From Devosia sp. XK-2 (GTDB lineage: Bacteria; Pseudomonadota; Alphaproteobacteria; Rhizobiales; Devosiaceae): a stretch of DNA of 64,000 nucleotides. Below the pieces are notes generated by a model. That model saw only the letters and a program-made list of their open reading frames with translations. It was not told the origin of the DNA and did no database searches. Location of the stretch: the NCBI RefSeq assembly GCF_037113415.1, contig NZ_CP146608.1:3058501-3122500 (forward strand), in the 5' to 3' direction. Positions within the stretch are counted from its first letter, which is position 1, and every line of letters starts with the position of its first letter. Shown here piece after piece: positions 25,794 through 34,129 of this stretch. A program made the position numbers and the translations under genes.

Positions 25794-27407
25794 TTATTCC
25801 GACTTGGTCAGCCACCGGGTGCGGTGAATGTCCTTGGCATTGTCTTCGAAGCCGGTGATGTAGGGCTTCACGACATTCTTGGACACATACCAGTAGATCG
25901 GGATCGCACCGAACTCGTCCATGGCGATCTTTTCGGCATCGGCCAGCATCTGGCCGCGGGCCACGAGGTCCTGCTCGGAGGACGCCTGGGCCAGCAGCGC
26001 GTCGAACTCTTCGTTCGAATAGCGGCCGTAATTATTGCCCCAGTTCATCGTGCCTTCCTGCTCGACACCGGTCTTGAGCAGATCCAGCGTATTGGACGGA
26101 TCGTTATAGTCGAGCAGCCAGCCGGCACGGCCGACTTGGAAGTCACCAGCGCGCAGCGCATCGTAGTGGACGGCAACTTCGGAGTTGAACAGCTCGACCT
26201 TCACACCGATCGGCTCCCACATGGCGGCAATCGCCACGGCGATGCGCTGATGGTTGTCATTGGTGTTGTAGCGCAGCTGCAGATCGAGCGGATTTTCCGG
26301 GCCGTAACCGGCCTCAGTCATCAGCTCGGTGGCTTTTGCCACACGCTCTTCATAGCTCATATCAGCCCATTCGGGGTGATAGGCGTTTTCGACATAATTG
26401 CCGGTGCCTGGCGGCACCCAGCCATAGGCCGGCAATTCGCCGGTGCCCAGAATATCCGGGCCGATCACGTCGCGCAGGATCGAGATCGAGAGGGCTTCAC
26501 GGACGCGCACGTCGTCGAAGGGCGCCTTTTCCTGGTTGATCACATAATAGTAAACGCCCAGGAAGGGCTCGACATGGGCTTCACCGGGAATGTTTTCTTC
26601 CATCCAGGAATACTGGTCGGCCGGGAAGTCGGTCAGGATGTCGAACTCGCCCGCGCGGTAGCGGTTGAGCGCGGCGGCCTGATCTTCGAGAACGTGGTAG
26701 TAGACCTCGTCGATCTGCACGCTATCGGCTGCGTAATAGTCCTCGTTCTTTTCCGAACGGACATAGGAACCGGGCAGCCACTCGACGATCTTATAGGGAC
26801 CATTGGCGACGATGTGCTCCACTTCGGTCCAGGCATCGCCATATTCTTCCACCAGGTGCTTGGGCACCGGATAGGCGGTGTAATGGGTCAGCGCGTCCAG
26901 GAAGAACGGGGTCGCCGCCTCCAGCGTGATCTCGAGCGTCTTGTCGTCGATGGCCTTGACGCCGAGCTGGTCGAAATCGGTGATCTCGCCCGAATTGATC
27001 GCGGCGGCATTCTTGATCGGATATTGCAGATAGGCGTAGTCCGAGGCGGTCGCCGGGTCCATCAGGCGCTGGAAGGCGAACACGAAGTCGCCCGCGGTCA
27101 CTGGCGTACCATCGGTCCACATCGCTTCGTCGCGCAGATGGAAGGTATAGACGGTGCCGTCTTCCGAGATTTCCCAGCTTTCGGCCTGTCCCGGGATCGG
27201 CTTGGCCTCGGCGTCTTCGGTCACCAGACCTTCGATATAGTCACCAACGACACGATTTTCCCAGTCGCCGGACACTTTGTGCGGATCGAGCGAACCGGGG
27301 TCACCGCCATTGTGCATCTGCAGCGTCACGGCCGAAGCCGCGGTGCTCATCATCAGCGCAAACGCGCCCGCGGTTGTCACCGCCTTGAGGGCTGTGGTGA
27401 TCTTCAT
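25794..27407 (-). CDS. oppA: Oligopeptide ABC transporter substrate-binding protein OppA
   Basis: This 537-aa protein has a Sec signal peptide (MKITTALKAVTTAGAFAL...ASA). The mature sequence has the family 5 (SBP_bac_5) pattern: GGDPGSLDPHKVSGDWENRV, LRDEAMWTDGTPVTAGDF, and GGAIP-like GAIPIYWYVSKNVVKPYI at the end. No lipobox is present, so it is a soluble periplasmic protein. It binds peptides for OppBCDF. The first gene of the operon; its upstream region holds several inverted repeats. Confidence 0.95.
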   Translation of the reverse strand: MKITTALKAVTTAGAFALMMSTAASAVTLQMHNGGDPGSLDPHKVSGDWENRVVGDYIEGLVTEDAEAKPIPGQAESWEISEDGTVYTFHLRDEAMWTDGTPVTAGDFVFAFQRLMDPATASDYAYLQYPIKNAAAINSGEITDFDQLGVKAIDDKTLEITLEAATPFFLDALTHYTAYPVPKHLVEEYGDAWTEVEHIVANGPYKIVEWLPGSYVRSEKNEDYYAADSVQIDEVYYHVLEDQAAALNRYRAGEFDILTDFPADQYSWMEENIPGEAHVEPFLGVYYYVINQEKAPFDDVRVREALSISILRDVIGPDILGTGELPAYGWVPPGTGNYVENAYHPEWADMSYEERVAKATELMTEAGYGPENPLDLQLRYNTNDNHQRIAVAIAAMWEPIGVKVELFNSEVAVHYDALRAGDFQVGRAGWLLDYNDPSNTLDLLKTGVEQEGTMNWGNNYGRYSNEEFDALLAQASSEQDLVARGQMLADAEKIAMDEFGAIPIYWYVSKNVVKPYITGFEDNAKDIHRTRWLTKSE

Positions 27408-27720
27408 TCTCGTCCCATCTCCTTGTGGAATTCTTGACGTTTCTCTGACTGGCTGCCTTTGATGACGGGCAGCTCATTCTTCTTCGCCGCCAAGTTTTAC
27501 CTGACGGTCAAGATTGGTGGACGGTATTACGCAAATCCGTCCACTGACAAGTGAAAGATTGACCTAAACGTCATCGGCAGGTTGAAAGCGAACGTCCTGC
27601 GGCCAGACTGTTCTGAGGCATGAATTTTTGCCAACTACAGGCCATATGGATTCTGATACTACGGTATGGCAGCAGGCGCCTGCGCAGCGCAAGCCGTTCC
27701 TAATTTCGCCTCACTGCCTA
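27408..27720. other. Regulatory region upstream of oppA
   Basis: This 313-base gap lies between oppA and the small membrane-protein gene, which ends at 27721. It contains TTTACC-TGAC-GGTCAA (27496-27511), a perfect 8-base inverted repeat GTGGACGG/CCGTCCAC with a 12-base centre (27517-27544), and TTGACC-TAAA-CGTCAT (27559-27574). No gene is visible. Confidence 0.7.
27496..27574. promoter_or_regulatory. Cluster of three inverted repeats upstream of oppA
   Basis: Two 16-base elements of the form TTKACC-N4-SGTCAW flank a perfect GTGGACGG/CCGTCCAC repeat. The outer elements are 63 bases apart centre to centre, about six helical turns. They resemble, imperfectly, the TTGACG-N4-CGTCAA operators in the fadE-fadD gap. 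They lie 90-170 bases before oppA. Confidence 0.45.
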
Positions 27721-27879
27721 TCAGCCGGGCGAGCCACCGCTCTGCACAAAAAAGATCACAATTGCCACGCCCAGCAACACGGCAAAGGGCAACCAGCCCG
27801 GCAATGGCCCCCGGGGCCTCTTCACCGGCGGCTCCGATTTCTTCTCGGGCCGCCGAAATTTGATCACATTGTCGCTCAT
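27721..27879 (-). CDS. Small membrane protein
   Basis: This 52-aa protein starts MSDNVIKFRRPEKKSEPPVK, a basic proline-rich cytoplasmic N-terminus, followed by one membrane span (WLPFAVLLGVAIVIFFVQ). The start overlaps the fadI stop in ATGA, which strongly supports translation from the fad message. I recognise no family. Comparable short proteins with an N-terminal NVIKFRRP motif occur in related bacteria as far as I recall. Function is unknown. Confidence 0.7.
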   Translation of the reverse strand: MSDNVIKFRRPEKKSEPPVKRPRGPLPGWLPFAVLLGVAIVIFFVQSGGSPG

Positions 27880-29162
27880 TGGGCGCTTTCTACCAAAGCT
27901 GCCACGCCCATGCCACCTGCCGTACACACTGAAATCAGCGCTTTCTTGTTCACCTGACCCTCGAGCAGTTTGGCGGTCAGGCCCAGAATGCGTGCGCCCG
28001 TCGCCGCAAAGGGGTGGCCATAGGCAAGGCTCGAGCCCTTGGTGTTGATCTTGGCCGGATCGATTTCGCCCATCACTGTTTCGCGGCCCAGCACGTCCTT
28101 GCAATAGACCGGGTCTTTCCAGGCCTTGAGCGTGCACAGCACTTGCGCGGCGAAGGCCTCATGCAGCTCGAAATAGTCGATATCGGCAAAGCCGAGTCCG
28201 GCTTTTTGCAGCATTTCGGAAACCGCTATGGTCGGCGCCATCAGCAACCCCTCGCCATGGGCGAAGTCGTTGCCGGCCACCCGTCCCGTAGTGATATAGG
28301 CCAGAATGGGCAGCCCACGCGCCTTGGCCCAGTCTTCGCTGGCCAGCAGCACGGCCGCAGCGCCATCCGTCAGCGGCGTCGAATTGCCCGCTGTCAGCGT
28401 GCCATGGCCGCTGGATTTATCGAAGGCAGGCTTGAGCGTCGCCATCTTGTCCATATTGGCATCGGCTCGCACATTATTGTCCCGCACCAGCCCTGCGCAT
28501 TGCACCAGGAGGTCGTCATGGAAGCCCTCGTCATAGGCCGCTGCCGCATTGCGGTGGCTGGTCACGGCCAGCGCATCCTGCTCCTGCCGGCCGATCCCCC
28601 ATTCCCGGGCCATCAATTCACAATGCTGCCCCATGGAGAGGCCGGTGCGCGGTTCATTGACCGAAGGCGCCACCGGCGCCAGCTCACCAAAGGAAAAACC
28701 CTTGGTGAAAGCCTTGACCTTCTGCCCGGTCGTCTTGGCCGCATTGGCGCTGAGCAGACGATGCTGGAATTTTGACCCGAAGACGATCGGACTGTCCGAA
28801 ACCGTATCCGAACCGGCGGCAATACCGCTCTCGATCTGGCCCGTGGCAATCTTGGCCGCCAATACCAAGGCCGCTTGCAGGCTCGTGCCACAGGCAATCT
28901 GCATTGTCGTGCCCGGCGTGCGAGGACTAAGGCCCGCATCGAGCAGTGCCTCGCGGGCAATATTGAAATCGCGCGAATGATTGATCACAGCCCCCGCGAT
29001 CACCTCATCCACCTTCTGGCCCTTAAGGCCGAACTTGTCGGCCAGAGCCCCCAGTACTGTGCCAAGCATGGAGAGATTGGTTTCATCCGCATAGGCGGTG
29101 CCGCCACGCGCAAAGGGAATACGGGCCGAGCCGACAATGGCAACGCGCTTGAGTTCGGTCAT
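27876..29162 (-). CDS. fadI: Acetyl-CoA C-acyltransferase (3-ketoacyl-CoA thiolase)
   Basis: This 428-aa thiolase cleaves 3-ketoacyl-CoA in beta-oxidation. The nucleophilic Cys is in MQIACGTSLQAAL near residue 90; the second active-site parts are ELHEAFAAQVL, YGHPFAATGAR, and the late CTAGGMG. The start MTELKRVAI follows an AGAGGAGAAC site; the open frame continues nine codons further up. Length and sequence resemble FadI rather than FadA. It follows fadJ after 13 bases and overlaps the small membrane-protein gene. Confidence 0.93.
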   Translation of the reverse strand: MTELKRVAIVGSARIPFARGGTAYADETNLSMLGTVLGALADKFGLKGQKVDEVIAGAVINHSRDFNIAREALLDAGLSPRTPGTTMQIACGTSLQAALVLAAKIATGQIESGIAAGSDTVSDSPIVFGSKFQHRLLSANAAKTTGQKVKAFTKGFSFGELAPVAPSVNEPRTGLSMGQHCELMAREWGIGRQEQDALAVTSHRNAAAAYDEGFHDDLLVQCAGLVRDNNVRADANMDKMATLKPAFDKSSGHGTLTAGNSTPLTDGAAAVLLASEDWAKARGLPILAYITTGRVAGNDFAHGEGLLMAPTIAVSEMLQKAGLGFADIDYFELHEAFAAQVLCTLKAWKDPVYCKDVLGRETVMGEIDPAKINTKGSSLAYGHPFAATGARILGLTAKLLEGQVNKKALISVCTAGGMGVAALVESAQ

Positions 29163-29175
29163 TGATGTTCTCCTC

Positions 29176-31137
29176 TTACGCGCGGCCATCGGCCCTGGCT
29201 TTCATCGGCCCACCCAGGAAGGGGGCAAAGCCGGTGCCCATAATGACGCCGATATCGGCCAGTTCAGGGGAAGCGACGACGCCTTCGGCCACCACCACTT
29301 CGGTCATATCGACCAGCGGTTTGACCAGTTCCTTGCCCAATCCGGCAAGGTCTGGATGGGAAGGTGTTTCACCCTTCTGCGCCTTACCCTTTTCCCATTT
29401 GTAGAAGCCTTCGCCAGTCTTGCGGCCGAGCTTGCCCTCGGCGATCAGGCGCGCGAACTTGCTGTCCGCAGGCACTTCATGGCCCAATTCGGTGGCGACG
29501 GATTTGCCCACATCAAGCCCCACCGTATCCATCAATTCGATCGGCCCCATGGGCATGCCGAACGCCACCGCGGCGGCGTCGAGCAGTTCCTTGCTCTCGC
29601 CCTTCTCCACCCGCTCAACGGCGCCCAGCATATAGGGCATGAGCACGCGATTGACGAGGAAACCGGGGGCCGATTTGACCACCACGGGGCTTTTGCCGAT
29701 GGCCTGGGCAAAGCTGGCACCCTTGCCGATTTCTTCGTCACTATTGAATGTCGAGCGGATGACTTCGACCAGCGGCAACTGCGCCACCGGATTGAAGAAA
29801 TGCAGGCCGATGAGCCGCGCCGGGTCCTTGAGCGCCTCGGCGATGCGTTCCAGTTCAATCGAAGAGGTATTGGTCGCCAGGATCGCGCCCGGCTTGAGCT
29901 TGTCTTCAACGCCCTTGAAGATCGATTGCTTGACCTCGAGCTTTTCAACGACCGCCTCGATGATCACATCGGCCCGGCTCACGCCGGTACCCTTGGGATC
30001 GGCGGTCAGGCGCAGCATGGCCGCGTCGACCTCCCGCTTCTTCCGGTAGCGCTTCTGAAACAGTTTCTTGGCCCGATCGAGCGCGGGCTGAATGCGCTCC
30101 ATATCGAGGTCCTGCAGCGTCACGCTCATACCGCGATAGGCACACCAGGCCGCGATATCACCGCCCATGACCCCGGCGCCGATCACATGCACGCGGGAAA
30201 ATTTCGCGCCCTTGATACCCTGCTTTTTGAGGCCCTCGGAGAGGAAGAACACACGCCGCAGATTGCTGGCCGTCGGCGACCCCATCAATGGCACAAAGGC
30301 ATCCACCTCGCCCCGGATCATCGCCCGCCAGTCATTGCCATGCTTTTCGAACAGGTCGATCAGCGCATAGGGCGCCGGATAGTGCTCCTTGCGCGCCTTC
30401 TTGCCGGCCTGCTTGCGCATCTGGTTGGCGACCGCCTCGCGCACCAGCGGCAGCGCCATGAGCTTTTTGGTCCAGCCCGCTTCGGTAGACTTGAGCTTGG
30501 ACAGCACGGCCTTGCGACCTTCCCAGTGCAGCATGTCGCGGTGACGCACCAGCTTGTCGACGAGATTGAGACCGCGCGCCGCGCCGGCGCGCAGCATTTT
30601 GCCGGTCAGCATAATGCCCATGGCATCGACCGGCCCGGCCTGCCGGATCGAGCGGCCCGTCCCGCCAAAGCCAGGGAAAATGCCCAGATTGACCTCGGGA
30701 AAACCAATGCGGGTTTTTTCGTCGTTGACCGCGATGCGATAGTGACAGGCCAGCGCCAGCTCCAGCCCTCCACCCAGACAAAAGCCATGAATGGCGGCAA
30801 TCACGGGCACAGGCAGCGACTCGATCCGCGCAAACAGCGCATGGGTCCGCCGCAAGGCCTCGGGCAGGACCGAAAAATCGCTCATCGCATCGAATTCGGA
30901 CACATCCGCCCCGGCGATAAAACCGCTATCCTTGCCCGAAAGGATGACGACCCCCACCAGTTCGCCGGAATTGGCCAGGTCCTCAAAACGCGCCACCAGC
31001 GTTTCGAGCTCCATAATGGCCTCGCGGCTCAGCGTATTCACCGAGGCTTCGGGCGTGTTGATCACCAGCCAGCCGATCTTTTCAAGATCGGTGTGAAAGC
31101 TCCAATGCCTCGTATCGGTTGCCTGTGGGGCGATCAT
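29176..31137 (-). CDS. fadJ: Fatty acid oxidation complex, enoyl-CoA hydratase/3-hydroxyacyl-CoA dehydrogenase
   Basis: This 653-aa fusion enzyme has an N-terminal crotonase domain with the oxyanion segments SGFIAGADVSEF and GFCLGGGLELALACHYRIA, and FPGFGGTGR. From about residue 300 a 3-hydroxyacyl-CoA dehydrogenase domain follows, with NAD motif GAGVMGGDIAAWCAYRG, ATNTSS, and HFFNPVAQLPLVEVI. The C-terminal dehydrogenase domain has PGFLVNRVLMPY. It hydrates enoyl-CoA and oxidises the product for FadI. It is slightly shorter than E. coli FadB. It is separated from fadE by a GC-rich inverted repeat, but the order suggests one operon. Confidence 0.94.
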   Translation of the reverse strand: MIAPQATDTRHWSFHTDLEKIGWLVINTPEASVNTLSREAIMELETLVARFEDLANSGELVGVVILSGKDSGFIAGADVSEFDAMSDFSVLPEALRRTHALFARIESLPVPVIAAIHGFCLGGGLELALACHYRIAVNDEKTRIGFPEVNLGIFPGFGGTGRSIRQAGPVDAMGIMLTGKMLRAGAARGLNLVDKLVRHRDMLHWEGRKAVLSKLKSTEAGWTKKLMALPLVREAVANQMRKQAGKKARKEHYPAPYALIDLFEKHGNDWRAMIRGEVDAFVPLMGSPTASNLRRVFFLSEGLKKQGIKGAKFSRVHVIGAGVMGGDIAAWCAYRGMSVTLQDLDMERIQPALDRAKKLFQKRYRKKREVDAAMLRLTADPKGTGVSRADVIIEAVVEKLEVKQSIFKGVEDKLKPGAILATNTSSIELERIAEALKDPARLIGLHFFNPVAQLPLVEVIRSTFNSDEEIGKGASFAQAIGKSPVVVKSAPGFLVNRVLMPYMLGAVERVEKGESKELLDAAAVAFGMPMGPIELMDTVGLDVGKSVATELGHEVPADSKFARLIAEGKLGRKTGEGFYKWEKGKAQKGETPSHPDLAGLGKELVKPLVDMTEVVVAEGVVASPELADIGVIMGTGFAPFLGGPMKARADGRA

Positions 31138-31157
31138 GATTGTGTCCTCGAACTCTT

Positions 31158-31259
31158 TCCCTCCCCTCCCCCTTGAGGGGAGGGGTCGGGGGTGGGGGTC
31201 CCTCCGTGACCCACATAACCACCCCCACCCTCATTCCCTCCCCTCAAGGGGGAGGGAGG
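31158..31259. repeat. Large GC-rich inverted repeat built from two palindromes
   Basis: The left arm (31158-31199) and right arm (31222-31259) are near reverse complements: both have CCCTCCCC next to CTTGAGGGGAGGG or its reverse, and GGGGGTGGGGGT against ACCCCCACCC. Each arm is itself a palindrome around TTGA/TCAA. It fills the fadJ-fadE gap. Similar short CTCCCC palindromes occur at 14517, 37816 and 57027, so it looks like a REP-type element. Confidence 0.75.
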
Positions 31260-31280
31260 CGCAGGCTCAGCCTGCAATGT

Positions 31281-33746
31281 TCACTCCGCCGCCGCTCTTG
31301 GCGCCGTTTCCTTGAGCACATCCATCTCGAAATCATCGACATGCACGGCCCGATTGGTCGCCTCGTCGGCGGCGCGCATAATGCCCGCCTCATTGTCGCT
31401 CAGCACCCCGGCCGCCACTGCATCGGCAATGGCATCCCGGTCCAGCCTGCGCTCGATAACCCCCTTGCGGGATGCCTTGATGAACTTGGCTTCGATGTCC
31501 TCGGCCTCGGTCACCTTGCGGAATGCGTCTTCCAGAACGCCTGTGACGTCATTGGGGTCCATCGAAACATAGACACCGGTGGTCAAGCGGTCGCGGAAAC
31601 TGCCGGGCCGCAGCACCGCGCGCACGAAACGGTAATTGACCCTGTCCGAAGCCGGTTTGGCATGGCGACCCAGCGGGAAGCACAGGAACCGCATGGCCCA
31701 GGCAAAGACCGGATTGGGGAAATTGGCGAAGACTTCGGCGAAGGTTGCCTCGAGCGAGGCGATCCGGTCGCGCAGGATCGCTTCGACCAATTCCTTGTCC
31801 TCGGCAATCGAGCCCTCTTCTTCGAAGCGCTTGAGCGTGGCGGACATGAGGTAAAGATCGCCCAGAATATCGGCCATGCGACCCGAAAGCTTCTGCTTGC
31901 GCTTGAGCGCGCCGCCCAGCACCACCGTGGTCCAGTCGGCCACCAGGGCAAAGTCCTGGCTATAGCGGTGCAGGCGCCGATACCAGCGCGCCATCGACCC
32001 CTCATTGGGCGAAGAGGCGAAATTGCCATTGGTCAGGCCATGCAGGAAGCTCGCCACGATATTGCGCAGCATAAAGCCGGTATGACCGCCGAAAGCGGCG
32101 TCAAAGGCATTGAGACCGGCCTTGCGATCCTTGTTCTGCGCCGCCTGGATTTCCTTGAGGAGATAGGGATGGGCGCGCAGCACGCCCTGGGCAAAGGTCA
32201 TCAGCGTGCGGGTGAGAATATTGGCGCCTTCCACCGTGATCGCCACCGGCATGGATTGATAGGCGCCGAACAGATAATTGCCCGGCCCGTCCTGGATGGC
32301 GCGGCCGCCCTGAATGTCGAAGGCATCGTCCATGCTGTCGCGCATGGCTTCGGTGGTCGTGTATTTGAGCAGGCCCGCAATAACGGCGGGGCGCTGGCCT
32401 TCGTCGACCATAGACGCAGTGAGGCGTCTGGTGGCCTCGAACATATAGGCGCGCTTGACCATCTCGCCGAGCGGCTCGGCCACACCTTCCATGATCCCGA
32501 CTGGAATGCCGAACTGGCGCCGCACCCGCGCATAGGCCGAAGTCGCGCGCAGCGTCTGCTTGATCGAGGTGGTGCCGATCGCCGGCAGCGATATGGCGCG
32601 CCCGGTGGACAGGCATTCCATCAGCATGCGCCAACCCTGCCCGGCGTAATCGGTGCCGCCAATCAGGAAGTCCATCGGGATGAACACATCCTTGCCGCGC
32701 ACCGGACCGTTCATGAAGGCCTGGCGGGCCGGATAGTGGCGGCGCCCGATATCAAGACCTGGATGGTCATGCGGGATCAGCGCCAGCGTAATGCCGATAT
32801 CCTGGCCGCGGCCGAGCAGATTGTCCGGGTCCTTGAGGATGAAGGCGAGCCCCACAAGCGTCGCGATCGGCGCCAAAGTAATATAGCGCTTGTCGAAGCT
32901 GAGGGTCACGCCAAGCACTTCCTGCCCGTTATGCATGCCCTTGGTGACTACGCCGATATCGCGCATGCCGCCCGCATCCGACCCCGAATGCACCCCCGTC
33001 AGCGCAAAACAGGGCACCTCCTGGCCATTGGCCAGGCGATGGAGATATTTCTCCTTCTGCGCCGGCGTGCCGTACTTTTCCAGCAATTCGCCCGGCCCCA
33101 GAGAATTGGGCACCATGACGGTAATCGCCGCCGCGACCGAACGACTGGCGATCTTGGACACGATCATCGACTGCGCCTGTGCCGAAAAGCCCAATCCGCC
33201 ATGCTCCTTGGCAATGAGCATGCCCAGAAAACCCTTGTCCTTGAGGAACTGCCAAAGCTCAGGGCTAAGGTCGGCGCGATTGTGCCTTATGTCCCAATCG
33301 TCGATCATCGAGCAGGCCGTTTCGGCCGGCCCTTCAAGAAAGGCCCGTTCTTCCTCAGTCAACGTCAAGGCACGAATATTGGTGAGCTTGTCCCAGTCCG
33401 GACGGCCGGAGAACAGCTCGGCATCCCAACCCACCGTGCCGGCGTCGAGCGCTTCCTGCTCGGTGCGGCTGACCTTGGGCAATATGGATTTGACAGCTCC
33501 ATAGACGGGCCGCGTCAACACGGTCATGCGGATCGGCTTGACCGCCAGGAGCAGCAGGACCACGCCCAAACCGATCAGCACATAGGAGAACCAGCCAAGG
33601 CCGTAGACCGCACCGCCCTGGGTGAAGTCGAGGCCGGACAGAATACCGACCGCCACAAAGCCGGCGCCCCATTGCCAGAGGGGGCTTTCCCGCATGGCGA
33701 GCGCGCCGAACAAGACAAGACTGATTGCAACCAGCAGCAGGGTCAT
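31281..33746 (-). CDS. fadE: Acyl-CoA dehydrogenase, FadE type
   Basis: This 821-aa protein performs the first step of beta-oxidation. It begins with two membrane spans (LLLVAISLVLFGALAM and YVLIGLGVVLLLLAV), as in E. coli FadE. The acyl-CoA dehydrogenase core has ALTGVHSGSDAGG, AGQGWRMLMECLSTGR, and RRQFGIPVG, followed by DIQGGRAIQDGPGNYL and a long C-terminal domain (DUF1974). The ATG at 33746 is chosen: GAGGAGG lies 9 bases upstream and overlaps two other in-frame ATGs. Its promoter overlaps a palindromic operator. Confidence 0.95.
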   Translation of the reverse strand: MTLLLVAISLVLFGALAMRESPLWQWGAGFVAVGILSGLDFTQGGAVYGLGWFSYVLIGLGVVLLLLAVKPIRMTVLTRPVYGAVKSILPKVSRTEQEALDAGTVGWDAELFSGRPDWDKLTNIRALTLTEEERAFLEGPAETACSMIDDWDIRHNRADLSPELWQFLKDKGFLGMLIAKEHGGLGFSAQAQSMIVSKIASRSVAAAITVMVPNSLGPGELLEKYGTPAQKEKYLHRLANGQEVPCFALTGVHSGSDAGGMRDIGVVTKGMHNGQEVLGVTLSFDKRYITLAPIATLVGLAFILKDPDNLLGRGQDIGITLALIPHDHPGLDIGRRHYPARQAFMNGPVRGKDVFIPMDFLIGGTDYAGQGWRMLMECLSTGRAISLPAIGTTSIKQTLRATSAYARVRRQFGIPVGIMEGVAEPLGEMVKRAYMFEATRRLTASMVDEGQRPAVIAGLLKYTTTEAMRDSMDDAFDIQGGRAIQDGPGNYLFGAYQSMPVAITVEGANILTRTLMTFAQGVLRAHPYLLKEIQAAQNKDRKAGLNAFDAAFGGHTGFMLRNIVASFLHGLTNGNFASSPNEGSMARWYRRLHRYSQDFALVADWTTVVLGGALKRKQKLSGRMADILGDLYLMSATLKRFEEEGSIAEDKELVEAILRDRIASLEATFAEVFANFPNPVFAWAMRFLCFPLGRHAKPASDRVNYRFVRAVLRPGSFRDRLTTGVYVSMDPNDVTGVLEDAFRKVTEAEDIEAKFIKASRKGVIERRLDRDAIADAVAAGVLSDNEAGIMRAADEATNRAVHVDDFEMDVLKETAPRAAAE

Positions 33747-33885
33747 TGCCCACATCCTCCTCATACGACCTCAGAACCAGCTCCCGGTCCATGGCCGCCT
33801 TCAATCAAATGCCGGGCCACCCAAGAGGTTCGGCCCGCCCGCATGGCAGCCCACCTTAACGCGGCCATGGGGAATTGTTGAAGGC

Positions 33886-33913
33886 AGTTTATCTAGATTG
33901 ACGCATACGTCAA
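33886..33913 (-). promoter_or_regulatory. Candidate fadE promoter
   Basis: On the minus strand TTGACG, 16 bases, TAAACT. The -35 is part of operator 1. About 130 bases separate it from the fadE start. Confidence 0.55.
33898..33913. promoter_or_regulatory. LiuR-type operator 1
   Basis: TTGACG-CATA-CGTCAA is a perfect inverted repeat with a 4-base centre. It resembles the motif I recall for MerR-family LiuR regulators. It overlaps the predicted fadE -35 box. Confidence 0.75.
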
Positions 33914-33990
33914 CTAAATGCCTTTTAGTGCCCCAAGCGTCCGCCGGGTCGAGGTCGCCCAGACGTGATCCAAATCGCTTCGGCACCGAA

Positions 33991-34006
33991 TTGACGCTAA
34001 CGTAAA
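33991..34006. promoter_or_regulatory. LiuR-type operator 2
   Basis: TTGACG-CTAA-CGTAAA has the same form as operator 1 with one arm mismatch. It covers the -35 of the fadD promoter. The two sites are 93 bases apart. Confidence 0.7.
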
Positions 34007-34019
34007 CAAGTGGAATAAT
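33991..34019 (+). promoter_or_regulatory. Sigma-70 promoter of fadD-liuR
   Basis: TTGACG, a 17-base spacer, AATAAT. Five of six -35 bases and five of six -10 bases match consensus. The -35 lies inside operator 2, so occupation would block transcription. Confidence 0.75.
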
Positions 34020-34129
34020 TTCCGCTCGATGACAGCCAAGGCGCCGATAGAGCGCCGGGTCGACACAGACCCGCTGCATCCAAAAACGGGAACGCCCATT
34101 TGCCCGTTCGGCATTGGGAGGAGAAAACA

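Larger units (their letters stand above)
33747..34129. other. Divergent control region between fadE and fadD
   Basis: This 383-base gap holds two outward promoters and two operators (33898-33913 and 33991-34006). Beyond these I see no gene. Confidence 0.85.

Noticed and set aside
31140..33881. Very long plus-strand open frame opposite fadE
   Set aside because: It is a codon-position shadow of the GC-rich fadE gene: His/Gly/Arg-rich, no family pattern. The same applies to long antisense frames opposite the binding protein (1099-2475), mepK (10713-12527), oppA (25554-27437) and fadJ (29098-31176).
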